64,000 nucleotides of DNA from Actinomycetota bacterium (GTDB lineage Bacteria > Actinomycetota > Thermoleophilia > Gaiellales > Gaiellaceae), in NCBI GenBank assembly GCA_020029595.1, contig JAIBJN010000005.1, positions 37,768 through 101,767 of the forward strand, in the 5' to 3' direction. A model generated the notes under the pieces. The model worked only from the letters and a program-made list of their open reading frames with translations. It did not search any database and had not been told where the DNA came from. Of the stretch, positions 56,065 through 64,000 are shown piece after piece. Positions within the stretch are counted from its first letter, which is position 1, and each line of letters opens with the position of its first letter. The position numbers and the translations under genes are program-made.

Positions 56065-57397
56065 GGACGGCTTCCTCCCTTCGCTCGGCGATCCTCTCTT
56101 CGAGCGCCCCCAGGCGCTCGAAGAGGACGTCGACGTGCCGGAGCGCGTCGTGCAGGTCGAAGGCCTCGGCGAAGGCGTCGGCGTCGAGCCGCGCCGCGAT
56201 CTCCGGATCGGCGGCGGCAAACTCGCGGAAATCGCGCTCCTCGTCCCAGGCGGCGAGGGCGTTCCGCTGCACGAGGCGGTAGGCCTCGTCGCGGGAGACA
56301 CCTGCCGCGACCAGGGCGAGCAGCACCCTCTGGCTGAAGACGAGGCCGTGCGAGGCCTCGAGGTTTCGCCGCATCCGCGCGGCGTCGACGACAAGCCCGT
56401 CGACGAGCCAGGCGAAGCGGTCGAGCATGTAGTCGAGGGCGAGGAACGCGTCTGGGAGGACGACGCGCTCGGCGCTCGAGTGGGAGATGTCCCGCTCGTG
56501 CCAGAGAGCGACGTTCTCGAGTCCGACAGCCGCGGCCGCCCTCACGATCCGGGCAAGCCCGCAGATCCGCTCGGCCACGACCGGGTTGCGCTTGTGCGGC
56601 ATGGCCGACGAGCCCTTCTGGCCGCTCCCGAACGGCTCCTGGACTTCGCGCAGTTCCGTCCGCGCGAGGTGGCGGATCTCCGTTGCGAAGCGCTCGAGCG
56701 AGGCGCCGACGAGGGCCAAGACCGAGAGGAGCTCGGCGTGGCGGTCGCGGGGCACGACCTGCGTGGCGACGGGCTCCGGCACGAGTCCTAGGCGCTCGCA
56801 CGCGGTCCGCTCGACTTCGGGGTCGCCGCCCCCGTACGTCCCGACCGCGCCGGCGAGCTTGCCGACGCGCATGCCTTCAAGCGCGCGCGTGAGCCGTCCG
56901 CGGTCGCGCTCGAGCTCGAACGCCCAGCCGGCCAGCTTCGCGCCGAAGGTGATCGGCTCGGCATGGATCCCGTGGGTGCGCCCGACCATGACCGTCTCCC
57001 GATGCTCTTCCGCGCGGCGAATCACGGCGGTGAGCGCCCGCTCGATCCCGTCGATAACGAGGGCACCCGCCTCGCGCACCTGGAGCGCGGTCGCCGTGTC
57101 CAGCACGTCCGAGGACGTGAGCCCGTAGTGGAACCACCGCCCGCTCGGCCCGAGGCCTTCCGCGACCGCGTCGACGAACGCCGCCAGATCGTGCTGCGTC
57201 CGCTCCTCGACCTCCGCGACGCGCTCGGGTGTAGGCGGGACGGCGCGCTCACGGACCTCGGCCGCGGCCTCGCGCGGAACCGCGCCGACCTCGGCCCAGG
57301 CGTCGAGTGCCGCCAGCTCGACCTCGAGCCAGCGCGCCAGCTTGCCCTCCTCCGACCACACGCGCGTCATGGCGGGTCGGGAATAGCGGGCGATCAC
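56057..57397 (-). CDS. purB: Adenylosuccinate lyase
   Basis: A 446-residue member of the fumarase/aspartase superfamily that acts at two purine steps. MIARYSRPAMTRVWSEEGKLA is the typical short-form N-terminus, VGRTHGIHAEPITFG carries the catalytic His, and GSSAMPHKRNPVVAERI the flexible signature loop with the catalytic Ser. Full length. The lipoprotein gene lies 29 bases upstream. Confidence 0.97.
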   Translation of the reverse strand: MIARYSRPAMTRVWSEEGKLARWLEVELAALDAWAEVGAVPREAAAEVRERAVPPTPERVAEVEERTQHDLAAFVDAVAEGLGPSGRWFHYGLTSSDVLDTATALQVREAGALVIDGIERALTAVIRRAEEHRETVMVGRTHGIHAEPITFGAKLAGWAFELERDRGRLTRALEGMRVGKLAGAVGTYGGGDPEVERTACERLGLVPEPVATQVVPRDRHAELLSVLALVGASLERFATEIRHLARTELREVQEPFGSGQKGSSAMPHKRNPVVAERICGLARIVRAAAAVGLENVALWHERDISHSSAERVVLPDAFLALDYMLDRFAWLVDGLVVDAARMRRNLEASHGLVFSQRVLLALVAAGVSRDEAYRLVQRNALAAWDEERDFREFAAADPEIAARLDADAFAEAFDLHDALRHVDVLFERLGALEERIAERREEAVHA

Positions 57398-57426
57398 ACC
57401 CGCAGTCTAGTGAGCGCGCAGGCTGC

Positions 57427-58440
57427 CTACTCGAGCTCCCACGGCCCCCAGTCGGGAAGCCGTAGACGGTCGATTTCCTCCTGTGCACGGGCGAGCATGT
57501 CCTCGCTGGGATCCGGCCGGCCGAAGTAGACGCGCGCGTCGACCTCGTACTGGCCTTCCACCCGCGTCCACAGTCGGTACTCGGGAAGGTCGCGCACCTG
57601 CCCTTCCCAGCCGGGAAGGACCTCGAAGTCCGCGAGGCGATACGGCCGGGAATGGACAGGCCACCGTTGCCCTGGACCGTTCGGGTCGCAGAAGCGGGAG
57701 AGGGAGAGCCAGACAACGATTCCGTCCGCCGGCAGGGTCGCGAGGGTCTCTTGCATCGGGAGTGCGTTCCACGGGTCGCGATACGGCACGGTCGCGGCCC
57801 AGGACGCCGTCCAGTCGCCGTCCGCGCCCACGGGTCGCGATCCGCTCGACCCCGTGTGCCAGCCCTCGGCTGTCGCGAATGAGGCCGGCTCCACCTCTCC
57901 GGGATAGAGGTCGCCGGGCTCGACGGCGAGCGTCGCCAGGATCTCGTTCGCCTGCGCTGCGACTGCGGGAGCGATCGGCCGGCTGCCGGACTCAGCGAAG
58001 AGGTCGAAGAACCGTCCGGCGAGCGAGAAGGGCACCCTCGCCGCCCCGTGGTCCTCGGGATAGGTCCCCGGCTCGGGAGCGCGGAAGTCCTCGGGCGCGA
58101 GCTGCGGCGGACGGTCGAGAGGCGTGAAGAACGAGCGCTCCTCGGGCGGCGGGTCGCGTTCGAGGACGTCGACGACCAGGTCGGCGGGCTCCAGGGCTCG
58201 GGGGCCGCCGCAGAGAGCGAGGGCCGGAACGTCGCGGTTGGCGAAGCGAATTGCCCCGCGGGCGATGGTTGCGTGCCACCCGCTCGGAGCGGTGATCGTC
58301 AGTCCGTACTGTCCGCCTGGCGTGTCGCCGGACGTCGTCTCGACGACGAGGGAGGTCGAGCCTCCGGGCTGCGAGGCCGGGGCGCCGCACGACGCGACGA
58401 GGACGGCCGCAGCGAGCGGGGCGAGGAGCGACACGCGCAC
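57427..58440 (-). CDS. Hypothetical lipoprotein inserted in the purine operon
   Basis: A 337-residue exported protein. The signal peptide ends LVASCGAP, a good lipobox with Cys18 as the lipidation site. The mature part has a beta-rich N-terminal domain (YGLTITAPSGWHATI) and a second, similar domain after about residue 175, each with conserved Trp and Pro residues but no catalytic motif. Not assigned to a family. It lies between purE and purB on the same strand with gaps of 33 and 29 bases, so it must be transcribed with purine genes. Confidence 0.75.
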   Translation of the reverse strand: MRVSLLAPLAAAVLVASCGAPASQPGGSTSLVVETTSGDTPGGQYGLTITAPSGWHATIARGAIRFANRDVPALALCGGPRALEPADLVVDVLERDPPPEERSFFTPLDRPPQLAPEDFRAPEPGTYPEDHGAARVPFSLAGRFFDLFAESGSRPIAPAVAAQANEILATLAVEPGDLYPGEVEPASFATAEGWHTGSSGSRPVGADGDWTASWAATVPYRDPWNALPMQETLATLPADGIVVWLSLSRFCDPNGPGQRWPVHSRPYRLADFEVLPGWEGQVRDLPEYRLWTRVEGQYEVDARVYFGRPDPSEDMLARAQEEIDRLRLPDWGPWELE

Positions 58441-58473
58441 GCCCTCGGTACGAGCGGCGGTGCTCGAGAGGTC

Positions 58474-58980
58474 CTAGAGCTCGGCCGCCGGGCGCCCCGG
58501 TGTGCCCGGGTAGCCGCCGCCCTGGCCGAGGATCTTGGCGGCAAGGATGGCCGCGTTCCGCGATCCGTTCACCGCGACACACGCGACGGGGACCCCCGGC
58601 GGCATCTGTGCGATCGAGAGCAGCGAGTCGAGCCCGCCCATGACGCTCTTCGAGGAGGTGAGCGGAACCCCGATCACCGGGAGGTCGGTGTAGGCCGCCA
58701 CGACCCCGGGGAGCGCCGCCGCCATACCTGCGCCCGCGATGATCACGCGTACCCCGCGAAGCGCCGCGGTCGATGCGTACTCGGCGACAGCGCGCGGATC
58801 GCGGTGCGCGGAGAGCACCTTGAGCTCCCAGGAGATCCCGCGCTCGTCCAGCTCGATGCCGGCGGGCTCCATCACCTCGCGGTCGGAGTCCGAGCCGATG
58901 AGGATGCCGACGAGCGGGCCCGCCTCCTCGAAGTCCTCGAGGACCGGGAGCGGGAGGGGGCTTTCCTCAGGCGGCGGCAT
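58474..58980 (-). CDS. purE: N5-CAIR mutase
   Basis: A 168-residue class I PurE. VGILIGSDSDREVME binds the ribose phosphate, VLSAHRDPRAVAEYA holds the catalytic His, and IAGAGMAAALPGVVAAYTDL and GVPLTSSKSVMGGLDSLLSI the active-site loops. An N-terminal extension of about 20 acidic/Pro residues is unusual. It overlaps purD by 14 bases. No purK is in the window. Confidence 0.95.
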   Translation of the reverse strand: MPPPEESPLPLPVLEDFEEAGPLVGILIGSDSDREVMEPAGIELDERGISWELKVLSAHRDPRAVAEYASTAALRGVRVIIAGAGMAAALPGVVAAYTDLPVIGVPLTSSKSVMGGLDSLLSIAQMPPGVPVACVAVNGSRNAAILAAKILGQGGGYPGTPGRPAAEL

Positions 58981-60187
58981 GAACTGCTCGGAGCGCGATG
59001 TCGCGACGGTACTGCATGCCGGGGAAGTCGATGCGGTCGACGGCGCGGTAGGCGCGCTCGCGCGCTTCGGCGACGGAGGCGCCGAGCGCGGTTACGTTCA
59101 ACACGCGCCCCCCGGCGCCCACGAGAGATCCCCGGCGGAGCGCCGTCCCCGCGTGGAAGACGAGCGCGCCTATGGCCGAGGCGGCCTCGACGCCCGCGAG
59201 CGGCACACCGGTCTCGGGCGCGTCGGGGTAGCCGGCGGCGGCGAGGACGACGGTCACGGCCGCGTGCGAGCCGGCGACGAGCTCGACGCCGGCGAGCGAG
59301 CCCGAGGCCGCGGCGGCGAGCGCCTCGAGCAGGTCTCCCTCCAGGCGTGGGAGGATCGCCTGGGTCTCCGGGTCGCCGAAGCGGCAGTTGAACTCGAGCA
59401 CGCGCGGCCCGTCCTCGGTGAGCATGAGTCCGGCGTAGAGGATCCCCTGGAAGGGCGCGCCGCCCGCGGCCAGCTCCCGCAGGACCGGGCGGTGGATCGT
59501 CTCGACGAGCTCCTCGGCCTGCTCGGGCCCGAGGAACGGCACGGGCGAGTAGCTTCCCATGCCGCCCGTGTTTGGGCCCTCGTTCCCGTCCCGCAGGCGT
59601 TTGAAGTCCTGGGCGGGCGCCAGCGCGAGGGCCTCCTCGCCGGCGCAGAGCGCGAGGAGCGAGACCTCCTCCCCCTCGAGGAGCTCTTCGATCACGACGG
59701 GTCCGCCGAGAGCCCGAGCGCGGGGGAGGGCGAGCCTGGCCTCGGCGTCCGTCCTGCAGACGAAGACGCCCTTCCCGGCCGCGAGGCCGTCGGCCTTGAC
59801 GACGCAGGGCGCGCGTGCCTCCGCGAGCTCGGACGCCGTCGGCACCCCGGCTGCGCGCATGACCTCCTTGGCGAAGGACTTCGAGCCCTCGATGCGGGCG
59901 GCGGCCGCGGTGGGCCCGAGGACGGCCACGCCCGCGTGCCGCAGCGCGTCGGCCAGCCCGGCGACCAGGGGCGCCTCCGGGCCGACGACGACGAGGCTGA
60001 CCGCGAGCTGCCGGCAGAGGTCGAGGAGCGCCTCCGCGTCGTCGGGCCGGAGCGGATGACACGTGCCGAGCGCGGCGATCCCGGGGTTCCCAGGAGCCGC
60101 GTGCAGATCGCCCAGGTTGGGGCTCTGCGCGATCTTCCACGCCAGGGCATGCTCACGCCCGCCGGCGCCCACGATAAGGACGTTCAC
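58967..60187 (-). CDS. purD: Phosphoribosylamine-glycine ligase (GAR synthetase)
   Basis: A 406-residue ATP-grasp enzyme. [20 protein letters not shown] is the N-terminal substrate domain, [16 protein letters not shown] the ATP-grasp Lys/Gly loop, and [19 protein letters not shown] the metal-binding segment. GTG 60187 begins the conserved sequence. First gene of the minus-strand purine run and divergent from glnA-like across 104 bases, where TAGTAT (60226-60231) is a plausible -10 for the plus strand. Confidence 0.97.
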   Translation of the reverse strand: MNVLIVGAGGREHALAWKIAQSPNLGDLHAAPGNPGIAALGTCHPLRPDDAEALLDLCRQLAVSLVVVGPEAPLVAGLADALRHAGVAVLGPTAAAARIEGSKSFAKEVMRAAGVPTASELAEARAPCVVKADGLAAGKGVFVCRTDAEARLALPRARALGGPVVIEELLEGEEVSLLALCAGEEALALAPAQDFKRLRDGNEGPNTGGMGSYSPVPFLGPEQAEELVETIHRPVLRELAAGGAPFQGILYAGLMLTEDGPRVLEFNCRFGDPETQAILPRLEGDLLEALAAAASGSLAGVELVAGSHAAVTVVLAAAGYPDAPETGVPLAGVEAASAIGALVFHAGTALRRGSLVGAGGRVLNVTALGASVAEARERAYRAVDRIDFPGMQYRRDIALRAVHAAA

Positions 60188-60291
60188 GCGGGCGAGTTTA
60201 GTGCCCGCCTCGGCCGGGCTGGCAATAGTATTTGGCTTCACAAGCGTGTCTCTTCCGACGGCAAAGCAGCGACCCAAAGGAGTCTGAGCGA

Positions 60292-61773
60292 ATGGCAACC
60301 GCCGAAGCGGGTCCGACCCAGGTTCAGAGCGTCCTCGCGAAGGGACCGATCGCTGATCCGATCCCGACGCTCGAAGAGGCGCGCGCCGACGCCACCCGCC
60401 TGAAGGGGATCCAGGAGATCCGCAAGCAGATCAACGAGCACGGGATCAAGTACATCTTCTTCCAGCAGGTGTCCGTCTCCGGGCACGTCAACGGCAAGGG
60501 CGTCTCCGCGACCATGTGGGAAAGGGTGGCCGAGGACGGCTACCAGCTCGTCTACGGAGCGACGGCCGACCTCTTCGTCGACAGGGAGGAGCGTTACATC
60601 GGATTCGGGCCGGAGGAGTCGGAGCTCGCCGCCATCGCCGACCTCGACACCTTCCGCCAGCTCCCCTGGGATTCGCGTGTCGCACGCGTCTTCTGCGACT
60701 GCTACGACACCGAGACCGGTCAGCTCCTCGAGGCCGACCCGCGCCAGAACCTCAAGCGGATCGTGAACGAGGTCGAGCAGGAGCTCGGCTACACGTTCCT
60801 CTGCGGGGTTGAGCCCGAGATGATGTGGATGAAGCGCCCGCGCGGCTCCGACGCGGGAGCGGCCGAGGGCATCACGAAACCCTGGTGCTACCACATCAGC
60901 CAGTTCGAGGAGCTGCGACCGATCATCCTCGACGTCATCGACTTCGGGGAGAAGCTCGGCATCAACCCCTCGTACGGCGACCACGAGGATTCCCCGGGCC
61001 AGCTCGAGCTCAACTTCCTCTTCGACCGAGCCGTCCGAACTGCCGACAACCTCTCGACGTACCGGCAGATCTGCCAGGCGGTCGCGCGCAAGCACACGCG
61101 TGAGGGCACGTACGGCGACGACGTCGAGGTCCTCGCCACGTTCATGCCGAAGCCGTTCACCGGGGTCTCGGCGAACGGCGCGCACCACCACTTCACGCTC
61201 GTGGACGAGGAGGGCGTGAACGTCTTCTACGACCCGGACGGACCCGCCAAGCTGTCCGAGATCGGCCTCCAGTTCATGGGCGGGATCCTCGACCACTACC
61301 GCGGGCTCTGCGGGATCACGGCCTCGACGGTGAACTCGTACAAGCGCTTCTGGGATTTCGGGTTCTGGGCGCCCATCTACAAGGACTACGGCTGGCAGAA
61401 CCGCACGACCCTCGTCCGCGTGGCGAGCGGCGGGCGTTTCGAGTTCCGTGCGGTCGACTCGGCCTGCAACCCGTACCTGACGCAGGCCGCGCTCCTCCGG
61501 GCGGGGCTCGACGGCGTCAAGCGCAAGCTCGACCCGGGCAAGCCGCAGCAGCGGAACGTGTACGACGTCCTCGCCGAAGGCGGAGAGATCCCGCGCGTTC
61601 CCGAGCACTTCGGCGAGGCGCTCCAGGCGCTCGAGGAGGACGACGTCGTCCGCAGTGCTCTGCCCGGCCGCCTCTACGATGTGTACATGCACTACAAGCG
61701 GGACGAGTGGGAGCGTTTCCTCTCCGCGGTGACCGACTGGGAGCGCGAGCGCTACCTCGACGTCCTGCCCTAA
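60292..61773 (+). CDS. Glutamine synthetase-family ligase (GlnT / gamma-glutamylmethylamide synthetase-like)
   Basis: A 493-residue GS-superfamily enzyme. EPEMMWMKRP, NGAHHHFTLVDEEG (the N-G-x-H-x-H signature, here with an extra His), STVNSYKRF and RVASGGRFEFRAVDSACNPY align with the GS active site. Length and the following GATase, GXGXG and FMN genes match the glnT-glxBCD and gmaS-mgsABC clusters, in which the enzyme amidates glutamate with ammonia or methylamine. Sequence alone cannot decide between them. AAAGGAG lies 9 bases before the ATG. It starts a four-gene operon that leaves the window. Confidence 0.85.
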   Translation: MATAEAGPTQVQSVLAKGPIADPIPTLEEARADATRLKGIQEIRKQINEHGIKYIFFQQVSVSGHVNGKGVSATMWERVAEDGYQLVYGATADLFVDREERYIGFGPEESELAAIADLDTFRQLPWDSRVARVFCDCYDTETGQLLEADPRQNLKRIVNEVEQELGYTFLCGVEPEMMWMKRPRGSDAGAAEGITKPWCYHISQFEELRPIILDVIDFGEKLGINPSYGDHEDSPGQLELNFLFDRAVRTADNLSTYRQICQAVARKHTREGTYGDDVEVLATFMPKPFTGVSANGAHHHFTLVDEEGVNVFYDPDGPAKLSEIGLQFMGGILDHYRGLCGITASTVNSYKRFWDFGFWAPIYKDYGWQNRTTLVRVASGGRFEFRAVDSACNPYLTQAALLRAGLDGVKRKLDPGKPQQRNVYDVLAEGGEIPRVPEHFGEALQALEEDDVVRSALPGRLYDVYMHYKRDEWERFLSAVTDWERERYLDVLP

Positions 61774-61793
61774 CGGCGAAGAGGCGAAGACCC

Positions 61794-62726
61794 ATGTGTG
61801 GAATCGCAGGGATCATCTACCGGGACGGGACGCACGAGGTCGGGCGCGACATGACCCGGATGCTCCAGTCGATGAAGCACCGCGGGCCCGACTCGACGGG
61901 CTACGCGCTCTACCGGCCCCACGACCACCAGCTCGTTATGCGCTACAAGCTCGCGGACGCGAACACGCCACGAGACTTCGAGTTCTCGGACCGGCTCGAC
62001 CGCCACCAACACCAGGTCCTGCAACGCCTGAAGTCGATGGGCGCCGACATCCACGACGTCGAGGAGCAGACCGAGTACGCGTACCGCGCCGCCTTCACGC
62101 TCCCGAACGGGAGCCTGAAGGAGCTCGCCGACCGGATCGAGGACATCCCCGACGCCGAGGTGCTCTCGCTCGGCCACTCGCTCGAGATCGTCAAGGACCT
62201 GGGCGACGCCGAGGAGGTCGCCGAGCAGTACGACCTCAAGGGCTTCACCGGCACCCATGCGATCGGCCACGTCCGCATGGCGACCGAGTCCGACGTGGAC
62301 ATCTCCGGGGCGCACCCGTACTGGGCCTACCCCTTCTCCGATGTCGCCGTCGTCCACAACGGTCAGCTCACGAACTACTTCCAGTGGAAGCGCCGGCTCG
62401 AGCGCAGCGGCCACCGCTTCCAGTCGGAGTGCGACTCGGAGATCATCGCCGTCTACCTCGCCGAGAAGATGAGCGAGGGCGCGAGCCTCGAGGACGCCAT
62501 GCGTGACTCCCTCGAAGAGCTCGACGGCGTCTTCACCTACATCGCCGTGACCGAGGACGCGCTCGGCGTCTGCAAGGACGAGATGGCTGCCAAGCCGCTC
62601 GTCCTCTACGAGTCGGAGGGCGTCGTCGCGCTCGCGTCGGAGGAGATCGCGATTCGTGCGGTCATCGACCACGAGATCTCGACGCACGACCCCTACGAGG
62701 GCGAGGTGCTCGTGTGGCAGCGGTAG
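61794..62726 (+). CDS. Class II glutamine amidotransferase subunit (GlxB/MgsA-like)
   Basis: A 310-residue Ntn-type amidotransferase. MCGIAGIIYRDG gives the N-terminal nucleophile Cys after Met removal; MKHRGPDSTGYALY, HAIGHVRMATESD and DVAVVHNGQLTNYF are the glutamine-binding loops. It corresponds to the detached glutaminase domain of glutamate synthase (GltB1) or MgsA of N-methylglutamate synthase. It lies 20 bases after the ligase, and its end overlaps the next gene by 13 bases. Confidence 0.88.
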   Translation: MCGIAGIIYRDGTHEVGRDMTRMLQSMKHRGPDSTGYALYRPHDHQLVMRYKLADANTPRDFEFSDRLDRHQHQVLQRLKSMGADIHDVEEQTEYAYRAAFTLPNGSLKELADRIEDIPDAEVLSLGHSLEIVKDLGDAEEVAEQYDLKGFTGTHAIGHVRMATESDVDISGAHPYWAYPFSDVAVVHNGQLTNYFQWKRRLERSGHRFQSECDSEIIAVYLAEKMSEGASLEDAMRDSLEELDGVFTYIAVTEDALGVCKDEMAAKPLVLYESEGVVALASEEIAIRAVIDHEISTHDPYEGEVLVWQR

Positions 62727-63502
62727 GCGAGAGCCGGGTCACCTACGACGCACGGGGGCTCGCCGAGCCGTTTGCCGAGGCGCCCCGTACGGCCGAGATC
62801 GAGCACGGCAAGGCGACCTTCGACGCCAAGGATCTCACCACGCGCCAGATCAACCTGGAGCTTCGGCGGCTGCTCTACGAGGAAGGCGTGAAGGACGTGA
62901 TCGTCCTCAACCCGGGCTCGAAGCACTCGCTCGGCGTGGGCATTCTCACCCGCTGTCGCATCACCTTCGGCGGAAGCCTGGGCTACTTCGGCTGCGGGCT
63001 CATCGACGGCCCGGAGATCCACGTCACCGGCCGGGTCGGCTGGTCGGCCTGCGAGAACATGATGTCCGGCGTCGTCATCGTGGACGGCAACGCGGGCTCG
63101 CTCACCGGCGCCGCCATCCGCGGCGGCGACCTCGTCGTCAAGGGGAAGGTCGGCGCCCGCACGGGCATCGACCAGAAGGGCGGCACGATCGTCGTCCTCG
63201 GAGACGCCGGGACGATGACCGGCTTCATGATGCAGCGCGGGCGCCAGGTGATCTGCGGGAACGTCGGCTCCGGGCTCGGCGATTCCATGTACGACGGGAC
63301 CATCTACGTCGCCGGCACCGTGAAGTCGCTTGGCATCGACTGCGTCCCCGGCGAGTGGGGCGAGACGGACACCGAGTTGATCGAGCGGAAGTTCCAGATC
63401 TACGGCCTCGGCGACCCGCCCGAGTTCCAGAAATTCGTCTGCGGCAAGAAGCTCTACAACTACGACAACCTCGAGCCTTCGGAACGAAAGCTGGTGCTGT
63501 GA
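62714..63502 (+). CDS. GXGXG-domain subunit of glutamate synthase type (GlxC/MgsB-like)
   Basis: A 262-residue right-handed beta-helix protein with repeated G-x-x-G-x-G turns (GGSLGYFGCGLIDG, GNAGSLTGAAIRGGDL, GDAGTMTGFMMQRG), the C-terminal domain of the large glutamate synthase subunit as a separate protein. It should hold the subunits together. The GTG start overlaps the glutaminase gene, and its TGA shares bases with the next ATG. Confidence 0.9.
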   Translation: MAAVGESRVTYDARGLAEPFAEAPRTAEIEHGKATFDAKDLTTRQINLELRRLLYEEGVKDVIVLNPGSKHSLGVGILTRCRITFGGSLGYFGCGLIDGPEIHVTGRVGWSACENMMSGVVIVDGNAGSLTGAAIRGGDLVVKGKVGARTGIDQKGGTIVVLGDAGTMTGFMMQRGRQVICGNVGSGLGDSMYDGTIYVAGTVKSLGIDCVPGEWGETDTELIERKFQIYGLGDPPEFQKFVCGKKLYNYDNLEPSERKLVL

Positions 63503-64000
63503 TGGACGAGACCGAGCGCACCGTCCTCGGCCGCAGCCGGATCTTCACGCCGGACGTCATCAACGACATCCACATGAAGGCCGAGCTGGGCCGCTATCGG
63601 ATGCGCGGCTTCTCGATCTTCAAGAGGATCCCGCACTGGGACGACCTCATGTTCATGCCGGGGACGCTCACGCGGTTCGTGATCGAGGGCTACCGGGAGA
63701 AGTGCGAGACGAAGACCGTCCTCGGCGCGCGCTTCGCCAAGAAGCCGATCGAGCTCGATATCCCTATCTACATCACGGGCATGAGCTTCGGGGCGCTCTC
63801 GCTCGAGGCGAAGATGGCGCTCGCCAAGGGCGCGTCCATGGCGGGAACGGCGACGTGCTCGGGCGAGGGCGGGATGATCCCGCCGGAGCGCGACCTCTCC
63901 ACGAAGTGGTACTACCAGTGCATCCAGAGCCGGTACGGGTTCAACCCGCACCACCTGATGCTCGCGGACGCGTGCGAGTTCTTCATCGGCCAGGGCTGCA
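63502..64000 (+). CDS. FMN-binding glutamate synthase catalytic subunit (GlxD/MgsC-like), 3' truncated by window edge
   Basis: The first 166 codons are present. RSRIFTPDVINDIHMKAELG and the segment PIYITGMSFGALSLEAKMALAKGA match the start of the FMN barrel of glutamate synthase domain 2, and CSGEGGMIPPERD its substrate loop. ATG 63502 overlaps the upstream stop (TGATG). The Fe-S cluster region and FMN phosphate-binding residues lie beyond the edge. Confidence 0.9.
   Translation, partial: MDETERTVLGRSRIFTPDVINDIHMKAELGRYRMRGFSIFKRIPHWDDLMFMPGTLTRFVIEGYREKCETKTVLGARFAKKPIELDIPIYITGMSFGALSLEAKMALAKGASMAGTATCSGEGGMIPPERDLSTKWYYQCIQSRYGFNPHHLMLADACEFFIGQGC

Overview
The window is about 70 percent G+C, rich in GTG and TTG starts, and packed with overlapping genes. 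The families present (DUF6457, DUF6529, BTAD/SARP regulator, PucR regulator, a Gram-positive-type LexA box, dispersed single-domain purine genes) point to a high-GC actinobacterium. A deep-branching Thermoleophilia (Gaiella/Solirubrobacter-like) lineage is my best guess; it is an inference, since no rRNA or marker phylogeny is available here. All gene names below are read from the protein sequence.

Layout. 0-5 kb: a truncated MFS exporter fused to a decayed alcohol dehydrogenase, a PEP-mutase/isocitrate-lyase family enzyme, SOS-controlled dinB and a CoA-binding protein. 4.9-7.5 kb: an ABC exporter and a methyltransferase whose 3' end runs into the 3' half of a tRNA-Asp gene, probably an old attachment site. 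8-9.2 kb: a secreted VWA/RTX-repeat protein. 9.4-9.6 kb: tRNA-Val, tRNA-Glu and tRNA-Lys, with Glu and Lys touching head to head. 9.7-14.3 kb: an accessory block of a BTAD regulator, a Cys-rich protein, a helix-hairpin-helix protein and a BNR propeller. 14.9-20.6 kb: two MarR genes with operator-like repeats, YceI, an FMN reductase and a three-gene ABC-2 exporter.

20.7-23.6 kb is the most interesting part. A MauE-MauD fusion, a Tat-exported MauA-like protein carrying Cys and Trp residues in methylamine-dehydrogenase-like context, and a MauF-like membrane domain joined to a beta-propeller lie together. The last gene has an in-frame UGA exactly where an S-P-C-G motif expects Cys, followed 25 bases later by a hairpin of the kind expected for a bacterial SECIS, so it may be a selenoprotein. 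A secreted subtilase and an IS110-family element follow.

26.6-46.5 kb is mostly housekeeping: MOSC protein, proton-translocating transhydrogenase, a glycogen-debranching/glycosyltransferase operon, a minus-strand run from a VOC protein through purM-purN-purH to DUF6529, CBS and cystathionine gamma-synthase/lyase, and a PucR-aminotransferase-aldehyde dehydrogenase cluster. 46.7-60.2 kb carries most remaining de novo purine genes on the minus strand (purD-E-B-C-S-Q, then purL-F), interrupted by about 4 kb of small accessory genes with gene debris. 60.3-64 kb starts a glutamine-synthetase/glutamate-synthase cluster with the three-part architecture of N-methylglutamate synthase (MgsABC/GlxBCD). 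The window thus holds two loci resembling parts of both known bacterial methylamine-oxidation routes.
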